Positions 28,106 through 36,447 are shown, counted from the first letter of the stretch. The stretch: DNA of 64,000 nucleotides from Pseudomonas sp. WJP1 (GCF_028471945.1 NZ_CP110128.1:1352501-1416500); one strand, 5' to 3'. Numbers and translations: made by a program. The notes: generated by a model not told the origin, from the letters alone.

Positions 28106-28216
28106 ATGTCCAAAGGTATGGATTCGAAGAAAGCAGCGAAGAAAAAACCGCTGAAAACCGCCATCGAAAAGCGTACGGAAAAGAAAGCCAAGAAGGTGGG
28201 CGTGTTCGGTCATTGA
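28106..28216 (+). CDS. 36-residue lysine-rich small protein
   Basis: The frame begins with ATG 28106 after AGAGGAG and ends TAKK-like then VGVFGH; 12 of 36 residues are lysine. It is short but has an excellent ribosome binding site and a strong hairpin behind the stop. The sequence looks like a nucleic-acid-binding or ribosome-associated micro-protein, but no function can be assigned. Confidence 0.6.
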   Translation: MSKGMDSKKAAKKKPLKTAIEKRTEKKAKKVGVFGH

Positions 28217-28228
28217 GCCCGCGCGGGT

Positions 28229-28257
28229 GATCGCTCCCATGCAACATGGGAGCGATC
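28229..28257. terminator. Perfect 13-bp stem hairpin after the small protein gene
   Basis: GATCGCTCCCATG and its exact complement flank a CAA loop. There is no T run, so it may be a repeat element or a weak terminator. Confidence 0.6.
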
Positions 28258-28317
28258 CTCATGAAAGAATCTGTTAAGTTTGCCCACGCCCTTCAACCCT
28301 GTCCGAGAAAAGTCTGC

Positions 28318-28875
28318 ATGGAGCTAAAGACCAACGCGGCGCTGATCATCATCGACCAACAGAAAGGCATCCTGCACCCCAAGCTCGGTCGGCGGAACAA
28401 TCCCCAGGCCGAGGAGCGCATGCTGGAACTGCTGGGCCATTGGCGCCATAGCGCTCGGCCGGTGATCCACGTGCAGCATCTGTCCCGTTCTGAGGATTCA
28501 GTGTTCTGGCCCGGGCAGTCCGGGGTGGAATTTCAGGAACGATTTCTGCCTGCGCCTGGCGAAAGACACATTCAAAAACAGGTACCGGATGCGTTTTGTT
28601 CGACGGGGCTGGAAGCCGTTTTGCGCGAGGCGGGGATCGAGCAATTGGTCATCGTTGGCGTGGCGACCCACAACTCGGTGGAGTCCACGGCGCGCACGGC
28701 AGGTAACCTGGGGTTTGATACCTGGGTCGTGGAGGATGGCTGCTTTACCTTCGACAAGGCCGATTTTTTCGGCAATGCCCACTCAGCCGAAGAGGTGCAT
28801 GGGATGTCGCTGGGGAACCTGCATGGCGAGTACGCCACGGTCACCAGCACCGCGCATATTCTCAATAACGACTGA
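28318..28875 (+). CDS. Isochorismatase-like hydrolase with Ser at the usual Cys position
   Basis: The 185-residue protein has the isochorismatase fold with the catalytic Asp in LIIIDQQKGIL and a candidate Lys in HIQKQVPDAFCSTGL. At the nucleophile position the sequence reads VGVATHNSVESTARTAG, with Ser where cysteine hydrolases have Cys. True isochorismatases also lack Cys, and other subfamilies have Gly here, so it may be a non-amidase member or inactive. ATG 28318 is the first start that keeps the normal N-terminus. The gene is alone between hairpins. Confidence 0.78.
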   Translation: MELKTNAALIIIDQQKGILHPKLGRRNNPQAEERMLELLGHWRHSARPVIHVQHLSRSEDSVFWPGQSGVEFQERFLPAPGERHIQKQVPDAFCSTGLEAVLREAGIEQLVIVGVATHNSVESTARTAGNLGFDTWVVEDGCFTFDKADFFGNAHSAEEVHGMSLGNLHGEYATVTSTAHILNND

Positions 28876-28981
28876 ATCTGCGTAGGAGCCAGGCTTGCCG
28901 GCGAACCAGACAGCGCGGTATGTCAGCCTGCCGCTTTCTACAAAGCGTCGACCCGACAAGCCAGCCCTACAGTTCAGCCGA

Positions 28982-29188
28982 TCAAGCGCCGTGGCACTTC
29001 TTGAACTTCTTGCCGTTGCCGCATGGGCAAGGGTCGTTGCGGCCGACGTCTTTCAAGGCGTTGCGCACCGGTTCCTGGTGGGCGTGGCCGCAGTTCGGGC
29101 CGTGTACATGGCCATGGTCGTGATCATGCTGGTGATGGTCATGATCGTGGTTGCAGTCTGGGCCATGAACATGGGGTTGCTGGGTCAT
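28982..29188 (-). CDS. His-rich SEC-C motif zinc-binding protein
   Basis: The 68-residue protein has 13 histidines within its first 37 residues and a C-terminal SEC-C motif ([20 protein letters not shown]), the zinc-binding tail also found in SecA. It could bind zinc or other metals and dock to SecB- or ribosome-like partners, but nothing specific is known. Its start overlaps the end of the LEA lipoprotein gene by four bases, so the two are translated together. Confidence 0.85.
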   Translation of the reverse strand: MTQQPHVHGPDCNHDHDHHQHDHDHGHVHGPNCGHAHQEPVRNALKDVGRNDPCPCGNGKKFKKCHGA

Positions 29189-29679
29189 CGAGGTTGCTCC
29201 GGAATTAGATCGGCGGGGATTATCACGCCATTACGCGCCAGGTGCACGTAGTGAGCGATGAATAAACCGGTTTCCATCTCACCTTCCAGACGATAGGGAA
29301 CGGCCTGCTCGGGGTTTTTCAGCTGTTTGACCAGGTCCTTGACCTTGGGCCAAAGGTTGGTGCGGATCGGCACCTTGTAAAAACGGCTGCTCCTGGGGTT
29401 AACGGAGATCCAGTGCTCATGCTCACCTTCGGCCAACAGGATGTCGCCCAGATGGATGCGATACTCCAGCCCGCGCACGGTCAACTCGCTGTCGCGGCGG
29501 TTGTCGATGCGAAAGTGCAGGACAAACCGTTGCTCCAGCAGCTTGGCCCGCACGACTTCGACCCTGACCAGATGCACCTCGGGGTCTGGTTCATCTGTAC
29601 TGAACCAGGATGCGCAGCCGCCGAGCCCCAGGCAAAGAGCCAGCGTGAGTAGAATGCGTGAGAGTTGCTGGGTGATCAT
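29185..29679 (-). CDS. LEA type 2 family lipoprotein
   Basis: The 164-residue protein has a lipoprotein signal ([10 protein letters not shown], lipobox Cys near 22) and then a late-embryogenesis-abundant type 2 (WHy-like) beta domain: [20 protein letters not shown] through [20 protein letters not shown]. It is expected to be anchored in the envelope; in bacteria the role of these domains is unknown. It is coupled by a four-base overlap to the SEC-C gene. Confidence 0.82.
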   Translation of the reverse strand: MITQQLSRILLTLALCLGLGGCASWFSTDEPDPEVHLVRVEVVRAKLLEQRFVLHFRIDNRRDSELTVRGLEYRIHLGDILLAEGEHEHWISVNPRSSRFYKVPIRTNLWPKVKDLVKQLKNPEQAVPYRLEGEMETGLFIAHYVHLARNGVIIPADLIPEQPR

Positions 29680-29724
29680 GGTCGTTTGTCTCCCTTGAAC
29701 CCCAGTCTAGCCGTTGACCTTGTG

Positions 29725-30201
29725 TCAGCTACCGAAATACCCCGAACAGCACTTCTTGAACTTGTGCCCGCTCGCGCAAGGGCAGGCGTCGTTGCGTCCG
29801 ATGTCCAGTTGCACGGTAGGGTCGATGAAGTACCAGCGTCCGGCATTCTGCACAAACGAGGAGCGTTCGCGATGGCTGTGTTCGCCGCTGCCGTCGTGCC
29901 AGCGTGCGGTGAACGTGACGAAGGCATGCTCCGGCTGGCCGCCGAGTACTTCGGAACTCTCGACTTCAAGGCCCAGCCAGGTGCTCTGGGCACTCCAGTC
30001 GGTGATCGATTGACGATCGAGCCCGCTCTGCTGGGCGGGCAGGGTGGTTGCCACCAGGTAATCGATCAGGCCCAGCACGTAGGCGCTATAGCGCGAGCGC
30101 ATCAGGGCTTCGGCGCAGGGTGCCGGATGCCCGGCATGGTAATGGCCGCAGCAGGCATCGAGCAGGGTGCCGCTGCCGCAAGGGCAAATGGATGTACTCA
30201 T
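29725..30201 (-). CDS. YchJ family protein with two SEC-C motifs
   Basis: The 158-residue protein begins with a cysteine cluster ([14 protein letters not shown]), has the central YchJ domain ([21 protein letters not shown]) and ends with a second SEC-C motif ([20 protein letters not shown]). Function is unknown. ATG 30201 directly precedes the N-terminal zinc motif. It ends the pair with the upstream DUF6231 gene (4-bp gap). Confidence 0.85.
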   Translation of the reverse strand: MSTSICPCGSGTLLDACCGHYHAGHPAPCAEALMRSRYSAYVLGLIDYLVATTLPAQQSGLDRQSITDWSAQSTWLGLEVESSEVLGGQPEHAFVTFTARWHDGSGEHSHRERSSFVQNAGRWYFIDPTVQLDIGRNDACPCASGHKFKKCCSGYFGS

Positions 30202-30205
30202 TGCG

Positions 30206-30703
30206 TTACCACCAGTATTTCCCGAAATTTTCCGGATTGGCCCAGAACCGCGAATTGAGCCAGTCGGGTACTTGTTTGTATTCAAGCAGATCATAGGTGA
30301 ACAGGGTCAGCACCTGTTCGTCACGCTGGAAGCGTTCGCTGGCTTGCAGCGCCAGGGAGAAAAAATCCGTTTCCTGCCAGCCGCTCGCCGGCAGGTCGGC
30401 CAGCACCGCGATGCGGCTGGCGTTGAGGTTGCGAATGCCACCGAGCAGGTTCAGGCCATCACGCTTGGGCAAGTGTTCGAGGCAGTCGACCACCAGCGCC
30501 AGATCAAAGCGGCGCGCCGCCAGCTCGGCGGGCAACGGCCCGGGTGCCGTATGCGCGACGCTGGTGTCCGGGTGCGCAAGCTTGAAGGCCTCAAGCGCGG
30601 GGAACTCGCTGGCGCCAATCAACAACAGGCGCGCAGGGGCATAACGGTCCAGCAAAGCGGCCAACGCCTGCTGCGGCGTACGTGAAGAAATACCTGCAAT
30701 CAT
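30206..30703 (-). CDS. DUF6231-like protein resembling a SAM-methyltransferase fold
   Basis: The 165-residue protein shows a Rossmann-like start ([22 protein letters not shown]) and the strand [28 protein letters not shown], as in class I methyltransferases, but the glycine-rich SAM loop is not standard. It ends with the aromatic [18 protein letters not shown]. It is conserved in Pseudomonas and of unknown function, and is likely co-transcribed with the YchJ gene. Confidence 0.65.
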   Translation of the reverse strand: MIAGISSRTPQQALAALLDRYAPARLLLIGASEFPALEAFKLAHPDTSVAHTAPGPLPAELAARRFDLALVVDCLEHLPKRDGLNLLGGIRNLNASRIAVLADLPASGWQETDFFSLALQASERFQRDEQVLTLFTYDLLEYKQVPDWLNSRFWANPENFGKYWW

Positions 30704-30825
30704 CGAAGATCCTCAATCAGATTTGCCAAGACTAGCCTGCCCGCTTGTTCGATCCTAGAGCGGCTTTGCCTGAAAAGTCACGATCGCCTGTGAACACGGG
30801 ACAAAACTGCTATGGCCTATTGCTG

Positions 30826-30890
30826 GCGGAGATTAAAACTCCGGTCTTTACTCCCTGAATCGGTTCTAAGCCGATCCTTCAGGAGAAAAC
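30826..30890 (+). promoter_or_regulatory. Leader with SD-sequestering hairpin, first OmpA lipoprotein
   Basis: A small hairpin (CGGAG...CTCCG) is followed by GGTCTTTACTCC and then a stem in which CTCC, TGAA and TCGG (30851-30863) pair with CCGAT...TTCAGGAG (30871-30885). The AGGAG Shine-Dalgarno is thus buried. The second paralogue has the same arrangement. Confidence 0.6.
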
Positions 30891-30893
30891 TAG

Positions 30894-31589
30894 ATGAGCA
30901 TAGTTCGGACAGCATTACCCCTGGTTCTGCTAACCAGTGTGTTGACTGGTTGCGCAGGTTTGCAGAAAACCGACTGGCCGACCTGTGCCGCGGTCGGTGG
31001 TGTCGTAGGTGCGGGTCTCGGTGCAACCGAGAGTTCATCATGGGCCGGTTATGGCGCGTTGGTAGTCGGTGCTACGGCGGCAGCCTATTGCTGGGTTCAC
31101 GGTGATGGTGACGAAGATGGCGATGGTGTGCTCGATAGCCGCGACAAGTGCCCAGGCACGCCAAGAGGCGTGAAGGTCGATGCCGATGGCTGCCCACCAC
31201 CAGCGCCTGCTCCAGTGGTTGAAGAGGTCGTGGTGGTCAAGGAAGAAACCATCGTGATTCGCGATGTCAACTTCCAGTTCGACTCGGCCAAGCTGACAGC
31301 CGCCGATAAAGACAAGCTCAACACCATTGCCACTCGCCTGAAACAGGAAGCAGCCAGCGCCCGACTGACCGTGACCGGTCACACCGACAGCGTGGGCAGC
31401 GATGCCTACAACCAGAAACTGTCGGACCGTCGCGCGCATTCGGTGGTGGAATATCTGATCGAAAGCGGTGTGCCTCGTAGCAGCTTCGTGTCGGTCAGCG
31501 GCGCTGGGGAAAGCCAGCCGGTTGCCGACAACAAAACCGCTGACGGCCGCGCGATGAACCGTCGCACGGAAATCAAAATCAACCGCTAG
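30894..31589 (+). CDS. OmpA-family lipoprotein with TSP3 calcium-type repeat (paralogue 1)
   Basis: The 231-residue protein has a lipoprotein signal (LLTSVLTGC), a glycine-rich hydrophobic segment (VGGVVGAGLGATESSSWAGYGALVVGATAAAYC), a thrombospondin type 3-like repeat (DGDEDGDGVLDSRDKCPGTP) and a C-terminal OmpA domain with FQFDSAKL, VTGHTDSVGSDAYNQKLSDRRA and GESQPVADNKT. The OmpA domain should bind peptidoglycan and the TSP3 repeat calcium. ATG 30894 lies eight bases after AGGAG. A close paralogue follows in tandem. Confidence 0.88.
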   Translation: MSIVRTALPLVLLTSVLTGCAGLQKTDWPTCAAVGGVVGAGLGATESSSWAGYGALVVGATAAAYCWVHGDGDEDGDGVLDSRDKCPGTPRGVKVDADGCPPPAPAPVVEEVVVVKEETIVIRDVNFQFDSAKLTAADKDKLNTIATRLKQEAASARLTVTGHTDSVGSDAYNQKLSDRRAHSVVEYLIESGVPRSSFVSVSGAGESQPVADNKTADGRAMNRRTEIKINR

Positions 31590-31670
31590 ACCCCTCGCAT
31601 CCACGGCTTGTGCAGTCGTGGATGCGGGTCTTTACTCCTGTGTAACCGGCATCGGCCGGTGACACAGGAG
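31589..31670 (+). promoter_or_regulatory. Two-hairpin leader, second OmpA lipoprotein
   Basis: A first stem (CGCATCCACG with CGTGGATGCG, plus outer GACC/GGTC) directly follows the stop codon of paralogue 1 and may be its terminator. Then GGTCTTTACTCC leads into a second stem: CTCCTGTGT (31635-31643) pairs perfectly with ACACAGGAG (31662-31670), with an inner ACCGGC/GCCGGT-type stem. The Shine-Dalgarno AGGAG is fully paired. Confidence 0.7.
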
Positions 31671-31679
31671 CTTTCAGAA

Positions 31680-32396
31680 ATGAGCAATTTCACACGGACC
31701 GTCTTACCGGTTCTGCTGCTTGGCAGCCTGTTGACCGGTTGCGCTACTCACAGTGATGGCACCGCCCCCCTCAATCAACGTACCTGGCCGATCTGCAGCC
31801 TCCTTGGCGGACTCGTCGGCGGAGGTCTGGGCGCTATCGAAAGTGGCGGTTGGGCGGCCGGTGGAGCGGCGCTCGGGATCTTGGGCGGTGGCTTGATCTG
31901 TTATGCCCAGGATGGCGACGAAGACGACGATGGCGTATTCGACCGTCGCGATCGCTGCCCTGACACGCCCGCCAATACCCCTGTGGAACATCATGGCTGC
32001 CCGTTGCCGCAATACCCGGCCAGCGTGAAAGCCGAACCTGTGCAAGCCGAAGTCATTACCCTGAGCGATGCCGATGACGTGCTGTTTGCGTTCAATAGCG
32101 CTGACTTGACCCCCAGCATGCAAAGCAAGCTGGATTCGGTGATGGGCAAACTGCAGGACCCCAGCGTCGCGAGCATCAAGGTGGTCGGCCATACCGACAG
32201 CGTCGGATCGGATGAGTACAACCAGGAACTGTCGCAAAAACGAGCCAGCAGCGTCGCCGAATACCTGCTCAGCCAGCACGTTGCGCCCGATAAAGTCACC
32301 AGCGAAGGCAAGGGTAAAAGCGAGCCTGTGGCCGATAATGAAACCGAAGAAGGCCGCGCGAAAAATCGCCGAGTGGAATTGCATATCAATCGCTGA
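31680..32396 (+). CDS. OmpA-family lipoprotein with TSP3 calcium-type repeat (paralogue 2)
   Basis: The 238-residue protein repeats the layout of its upstream neighbour: lipobox LLGSLLTGC, glycine-zipper-like segment (LLGGLVGGGLGAIESGGWAAGGAALGILGGG), a TSP3-like repeat (DGDEDDDGVFDRRDRCPDTP) and an OmpA domain (FAFNSADL, VVGHTDSVGSDEYNQELSQKRA). It probably arose by tandem duplication, leader included. ATG 31680 lies nine bases after a sequestered AGGAG. Confidence 0.88.
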   Translation: MSNFTRTVLPVLLLGSLLTGCATHSDGTAPLNQRTWPICSLLGGLVGGGLGAIESGGWAAGGAALGILGGGLICYAQDGDEDDDGVFDRRDRCPDTPANTPVEHHGCPLPQYPASVKAEPVQAEVITLSDADDVLFAFNSADLTPSMQSKLDSVMGKLQDPSVASIKVVGHTDSVGSDEYNQELSQKRASSVAEYLLSQHVAPDKVTSEGKGKSEPVADNETEEGRAKNRRVELHINR

Positions 32397-32514
32397 ACCG
32401 CGCAATAGAGCCGTCGGGCGATGATTCATGTCGTTCCGTCGGCCATTTGCCATCTTCCTCAAGAATTTTCGCTTGCCCTCTGGCATATCCCGCGTGGAAG
32501 CCGTTACTGTGCGG

Positions 32515-32533
32515 GCAAATAATAATTCTCATC
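32515..32533 (-). promoter_or_regulatory. Candidate Fur box
   Basis: Read on the minus strand, GATGAGAATTATTATTTGC matches 12 of 19 positions of the classical Fur consensus. It ends 11 bases before the DUF1145 start codon. This is a sequence match only. Confidence 0.45.
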
Positions 32534-32543
32534 GGGGGCGGGT

Positions 32544-32822
32544 ATGAAGGTGATATGGGGGCTGGGGAAGCTGTTGACCCTGGTGTTCTGGTTGGTGGTG
32601 CTGGTCAATCAGCTCACACCGTTCATCTATCCGCTGCACCCGCTGGTCAACCTGGCCGGCTGCCTGCTGGCGGGGCTTCATCTGCTGGAGGCGGTGTTTT
32701 GCTACCGCAGCCTCAGGGGGCGTGCCCACCCTTGGCTCGATCGCTTGAAAGTGCTCATTTTCGGCGTTTTCCACCTGCAAACCCTCCCGGCTCCCACCGC
32801 ACGTAAGGCTTCCCATGCGTAA
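32544..32822 (+). CDS. DUF1145 membrane protein
   Basis: The 92-residue protein has two membrane helices (LGKLLTLVFWLVVLVNQLTP and LVNLAGCLLAGLHLLEAVFCY) and a short basic tail, matching DUF1145. Its role is unknown. It overlaps the start of the collagen-like gene by eight bases, so they are coupled. A possible Fur box lies just upstream. Confidence 0.8.
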   Translation: MKVIWGLGKLLTLVFWLVVLVNQLTPFIYPLHPLVNLAGCLLAGLHLLEAVFCYRSLRGRAHPWLDRLKVLIFGVFHLQTLPAPTARKASHA

Positions 32823-33573
32823 ACTCTGTCTGCTCGCCGCCCTCATCAGCCCATTGGCTTGCGCCCAGGTGGTGAGTGTCGAAACCAACTCGCTGATGCG
32901 CCTGCCCAACACCGCCAGCACCTTGCAACTGGAACGCCTGGAAGTGGCCGACTACGGCACCTTGCTGATTCCCTCGAACGTGACCGAGGTCAGTGTCGGT
33001 GAACTGCACTTGGGCCGCGATGCGCGGATTACCATTGTGCCCGGCGAGCAGCCGCTGGAGCTGAAGGTCAACCGTGCCGACTTGTCCGAGGGCAGCCAAA
33101 TCACCGCGCGTGGCGCACCGGGGACCTACCAGAAGGCTGCCCGCTCCGGGCGCAACCTGAACATGCAGATCAAGGCACTCAAGGCGCCGCAACTGCTGGT
33201 GGATGCTCGCGGTGGTGCGGGTGCCCCGGGCTTTGTCGGCCTCGACGGGGCCAACGGCCAGGCACCGGGTTGTGCCTGGGGCCAGGCGGGTCGCGGTGCC
33301 GACGGCAGCGATGGCAGCAAGGGCCAGGCCGGTGCGCCTGGCGCGGCGGTCAGGCTGGCCGTGCCGCGTGATTACCCGGCCGACAAAATCAAGGTGCAAG
33401 TGGCCGGCGGTGCCGGTGGCGTGGCCGGACCTGGCGGCAAGCCGGGGGCGGGCGGTAAAGCCAAGGGCTGCTTCGTCTACAAGGCCGATGGCGGCAAGAG
33501 TGGCAAGCCTGGCGTAGACGGGCAGCCGGGAGTGGAGGGGGCTGCGGGTTCGGTGACGGTGCAGCGGTTGTAA
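32815..33573 (+). CDS. Exported collagen-like protein
   Basis: The 252-residue protein has a signal peptide (MRKLCLLAALISPLACAQ), a beta-rich domain to about residue 120 and then a glycine-rich region with imperfect Gly-X-Y triplets such as GAPGFVGLDGANG, GSDGSKGQAGAPG and GKSGKPGVDGQPGVEG. Two Cys (GCAWG and KGCFV) may form a disulfide. Such proteins may form surface or periplasmic filaments. I know no characterised relative. Confidence 0.7.
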   Translation: MRKLCLLAALISPLACAQVVSVETNSLMRLPNTASTLQLERLEVADYGTLLIPSNVTEVSVGELHLGRDARITIVPGEQPLELKVNRADLSEGSQITARGAPGTYQKAARSGRNLNMQIKALKAPQLLVDARGGAGAPGFVGLDGANGQAPGCAWGQAGRGADGSDGSKGQAGAPGAAVRLAVPRDYPADKIKVQVAGGAGGVAGPGGKPGAGGKAKGCFVYKADGGKSGKPGVDGQPGVEGAAGSVTVQRL

Positions 33574-33587
33574 TCCCCCTGACCGAT

Positions 33588-33635
33588 CATTCCCACGCTC
33601 CGCGTGGGAATGCAGCCCGGGACGCTCCGCGTCCC
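33588..33635. repeat. Two adjacent palindromes
   Basis: CATTCCCACGC and GCGTGGGAATG pair around three bases (33588-33612); then GGGACGC-TCC-GCGTCCC follows (33619-33635). The first is related to the 31-bp palindromes at 19,552 and 25,090. It sits between convergent genes. Confidence 0.75.
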
Positions 33636-33643
33636 TTGAGGCA

Positions 33644-34108
33644 TTAAAGCGTCGGCCTGGCCGCCGCAATCGCCACCAGCACCAGGCCAACGATCAGATT
33701 GATCCCCACCAACCGGCGAATCCTCCCCAGCACCGCAGCCCCCGCCGGCCAATCCTGGGCCGTCACCGCCGTGCGCAACTCCGGCAACATCAACGCCTGG
33801 ATCCGGATAAACAGCGCGGTCATCACCACATACAACCCCATCATCACCTGCACGTAACGCGGCGCGGTTTCAAAACCGCTGTACTGCAGATGAATCATGC
33901 CGACGCCACTGATCGGCAACAGCACCACCGCGACCCACACCCAACGAAAAAACCCCTGAAACACTTCTACCCACAGCTTCAGCCGGGCAGGGCCCTCCAG
34001 TGCCTTCAAGGCCGCGGGGCGCAAGACCATCCAGGCGAAAAACATGCCGCCAACCCACACCAGTGCGGCGAGGACATGCAGGCTGTAAATGAGGCTAAAG
34101 GGTGTCAT
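33644..34108 (-). CDS. CopD family membrane protein
   Basis: The 154-residue protein has four membrane helices with the start MTPFSLIYSLHVLAALVWVGGMFFAWMVLRP (His in helix 1), the middle FRWVWVAVVLLPISGVGMI and YVQVMMGLYVVMTALFIR. It fits the CopD/cytochrome-b561-like domain found in copper uptake proteins, though it is a short stand-alone version without a copper motif. It is divergent from dinG. Confidence 0.75.
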   Translation of the reverse strand: MTPFSLIYSLHVLAALVWVGGMFFAWMVLRPAALKALEGPARLKLWVEVFQGFFRWVWVAVVLLPISGVGMIHLQYSGFETAPRYVQVMMGLYVVMTALFIRIQALMLPELRTAVTAQDWPAGAAVLGRIRRLVGINLIVGLVLVAIAAARPTL

Positions 34109-34207
34109 TGGGTTACTCCGTTCTGCGCGGGATTCATTAGCGGGGTATGATAGCGGCCGAACCGAACTACTGAAAATTTATCCAGCGTTTTTTGCGCCCG
34201 ACAATCC

Positions 34208-36352
34208 ATGATCAGCACTGAACTTAAAACCACGATCCAGGGCGCCTATTCGCGTTTTCTCGAAGCCAAGAGCCTCAAGCCGCGCTACGGCCAACGCCTG
34301 ATGATCGCCGAAATCGCCAAGGTCCTCGGTGACATCGACACCGACGACGAAGGCCGGCGCAGTGGCGACCCCGCGATTGTCGCGGTGGAAGCCGGCACCG
34401 GTACCGGCAAGACCGTGGCCTACAGCCTGGCGGCCATCCCCACGGCCAAGGCGGCCGGCAAACGCTTGGTGATCGCCACCGCCACCGTCGCCTTGCAAGA
34501 GCAGATCGTCTACAAGGACTTGCCCGACCTGATGCGCAACAGCGGGCTGAATTTCAGTTTTGCGCTGGCCAAGGGGCGTGGGCGCTACATGTGCCTGTCC
34601 AAGCTCGACATGTTGCTCCAGGAAGGTCACGCGCAAACCGCCACCGCCCAGCTGTTCGAAGAAGAAGGCTTCAAGATCGAGGTCGATGAGGCCAGCCAGA
34701 AGCTGTTTACCAGCATGATCGAGAAGCTCGCCGGCAATAAATGGGACGGTGACCGCGACAGCTGGTCCACTGCCCTGGAGGACGCCGACTGGGCACGCCT
34801 GACCACCGATCACAGCCAGTGCACCAACCGCCATTGCCCGAACTTCGGCCAGTGCGCCTTCTACAAGGCCCGCGAAGGCATGGGCAAGGTCGATGTGATC
34901 GTCACCAACCACGACATGGTCCTGGCCGACCTGGCACTGGGTGGCGGTGCCGTGCTGCCCGATCCGCGCGACACCATCTACGTGTTCGACGAAGGCCATC
35001 ACTTGCCGGACAAGGCCATCGGCCACTTCGCCCATTACACGCGCCTGCGCTCCACTGCCGACTGGCTGGAAACCACCGCCAAGAACCTCACCAAGCTGCT
35101 GGCCCAGCATCCCTTGCCGGGTGACCTGGGCAAGCTGATCGAGCAAGTGCCGGAGCTGGCGCGGGAGATCAAGACCCAGCAGCAGTTCATGTTCACCGCC
35201 TGCGAACAGGCCGCCGATTTCAAACCCGGCGAAGATGTCGAGGGCCGCGAACGCCCGCGTCACCGTTTCGTCGGCGGGGTGATTCCCGAGCACATGCGCG
35301 AAATGGGCATCGAGCTGAAGAAAGGCTTCGCGCGCCTGACTGACCTGTTTACCCGCCTCACGGAATTGCTCAAGGAAGGCATGGACGGCGAGGTCAATAT
35401 CGGGATCGCCAGTAACCAGGCCGAAGAGTGGTATCCGCTGTTTGGCAGCCTGTTGTCCCGCTCTTCGGGCAACTGGGAATTGTGGGTCGCCTTCACCGCC
35501 GAAGACCCGGAAGACAACCCGCCCATGGCCCGCTGGCTGACCCTGTCGGAAAGCGGCTCGCTGTTCGATATCGAAGTCAACGCCAGTCCCATCCTGGCGG
35601 CGGAAATGCTCCGGCGAAACCTGTGGAACGTGGCCTATGGCGCGCTGGTGACTTCGGCGACCTTGACTGCCCTGGGCACCTTCGACCGCTTCCGCATGCG
35701 CGCCGGCCTGCCGAAAAAAGCCGTGACCGCCGTGGTGCCGAGCCCGTTCCATCACGCCGACGCCGGTGTGTTGCGGGTGCCGAACCTGAACGCCGATCCG
35801 CGGGATGCGGCGGCCCATACCGCGGCGATCATCCGCGATCTGCCAGAGCTGGTCGAAGGCTCAAGGGGCACGCTGGTGCTGTTTTCCTCGCGCAAACAGA
35901 TGCAGGACGTGTTCGACGGCCTGGACCGCGACTGGCGCAAGCAAGTGTTCATTCAAGGCAACTTGTCGAAACAGGAAACCCTGAACAAACACAAGGCGCG
36001 GGTCGATGGCGGTGATTCCAGCGTGCTGTTCGGCCTGGCGAGTTTTGCCGAAGGGGTCGACTTGCCTGGCGCGTACTGCGAGCACGTGGTGATCGCCAAG
36101 ATCCCGTTCTCGGTACCGGATGATCCGGTCGAAGCGGCGCTGGCCGAATGGATCGAGGCCCGTGGCGGCAATCCGTTCATGGAAATTTCGGTTCCGGATG
36201 CCTCGCTGAAACTGGTCCAGGCCTGCGGTCGCCTGCTGCGCACCGAAGAGGACCGCGGCACCATCACCTTGCTTGATCGGCGCCTGGTCACCCAGCGCTA
36301 TGGCAAGGCGATCCTCAATGCGTTGCCTCCCTTCCGTCGTGAAATTTCCTGA
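34208..36352 (+). CDS. dinG: ATP-dependent DNA helicase DinG
   Basis: The 714-residue superfamily 2 helicase (XPD-like) shows Walker A in VEAGTGTGKTVAYSLAA, four iron-sulfur Cys (one in RYMCLSK and three in CTNRHCPNFGQC), the DEAH-type box YVFDEGHHLPD and the C-terminal motif QACGRLLRTEEDRGT. DinG unwinds R-loops and damaged DNA with 5'-3' polarity. I see no clear LexA box in the 99-bp upstream gap. Confidence 0.95.
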   Translation: MISTELKTTIQGAYSRFLEAKSLKPRYGQRLMIAEIAKVLGDIDTDDEGRRSGDPAIVAVEAGTGTGKTVAYSLAAIPTAKAAGKRLVIATATVALQEQIVYKDLPDLMRNSGLNFSFALAKGRGRYMCLSKLDMLLQEGHAQTATAQLFEEEGFKIEVDEASQKLFTSMIEKLAGNKWDGDRDSWSTALEDADWARLTTDHSQCTNRHCPNFGQCAFYKAREGMGKVDVIVTNHDMVLADLALGGGAVLPDPRDTIYVFDEGHHLPDKAIGHFAHYTRLRSTADWLETTAKNLTKLLAQHPLPGDLGKLIEQVPELAREIKTQQQFMFTACEQAADFKPGEDVEGRERPRHRFVGGVIPEHMREMGIELKKGFARLTDLFTRLTELLKEGMDGEVNIGIASNQAEEWYPLFGSLLSRSSGNWELWVAFTAEDPEDNPPMARWLTLSESGSLFDIEVNASPILAAEMLRRNLWNVAYGALVTSATLTALGTFDRFRMRAGLPKKAVTAVVPSPFHHADAGVLRVPNLNADPRDAAAHTAAIIRDLPELVEGSRGTLVLFSSRKQMQDVFDGLDRDWRKQVFIQGNLSKQETLNKHKARVDGGDSSVLFGLASFAEGVDLPGAYCEHVVIAKIPFSVPDDPVEAALAEWIEARGGNPFMEISVPDASLKLVQACGRLLRTEEDRGTITLLDRRLVTQRYGKAILNALPPFRREIS

Positions 36353-36447
36353 TAAACCGGTGGGCAGTTTTGCCCGCCGCGTTGTCTATCTCTCTACCAT
36401 CGCTTTTCCATTGGCCCGACCGGGTCGCTAGGGAGAATTCCGTTCTC

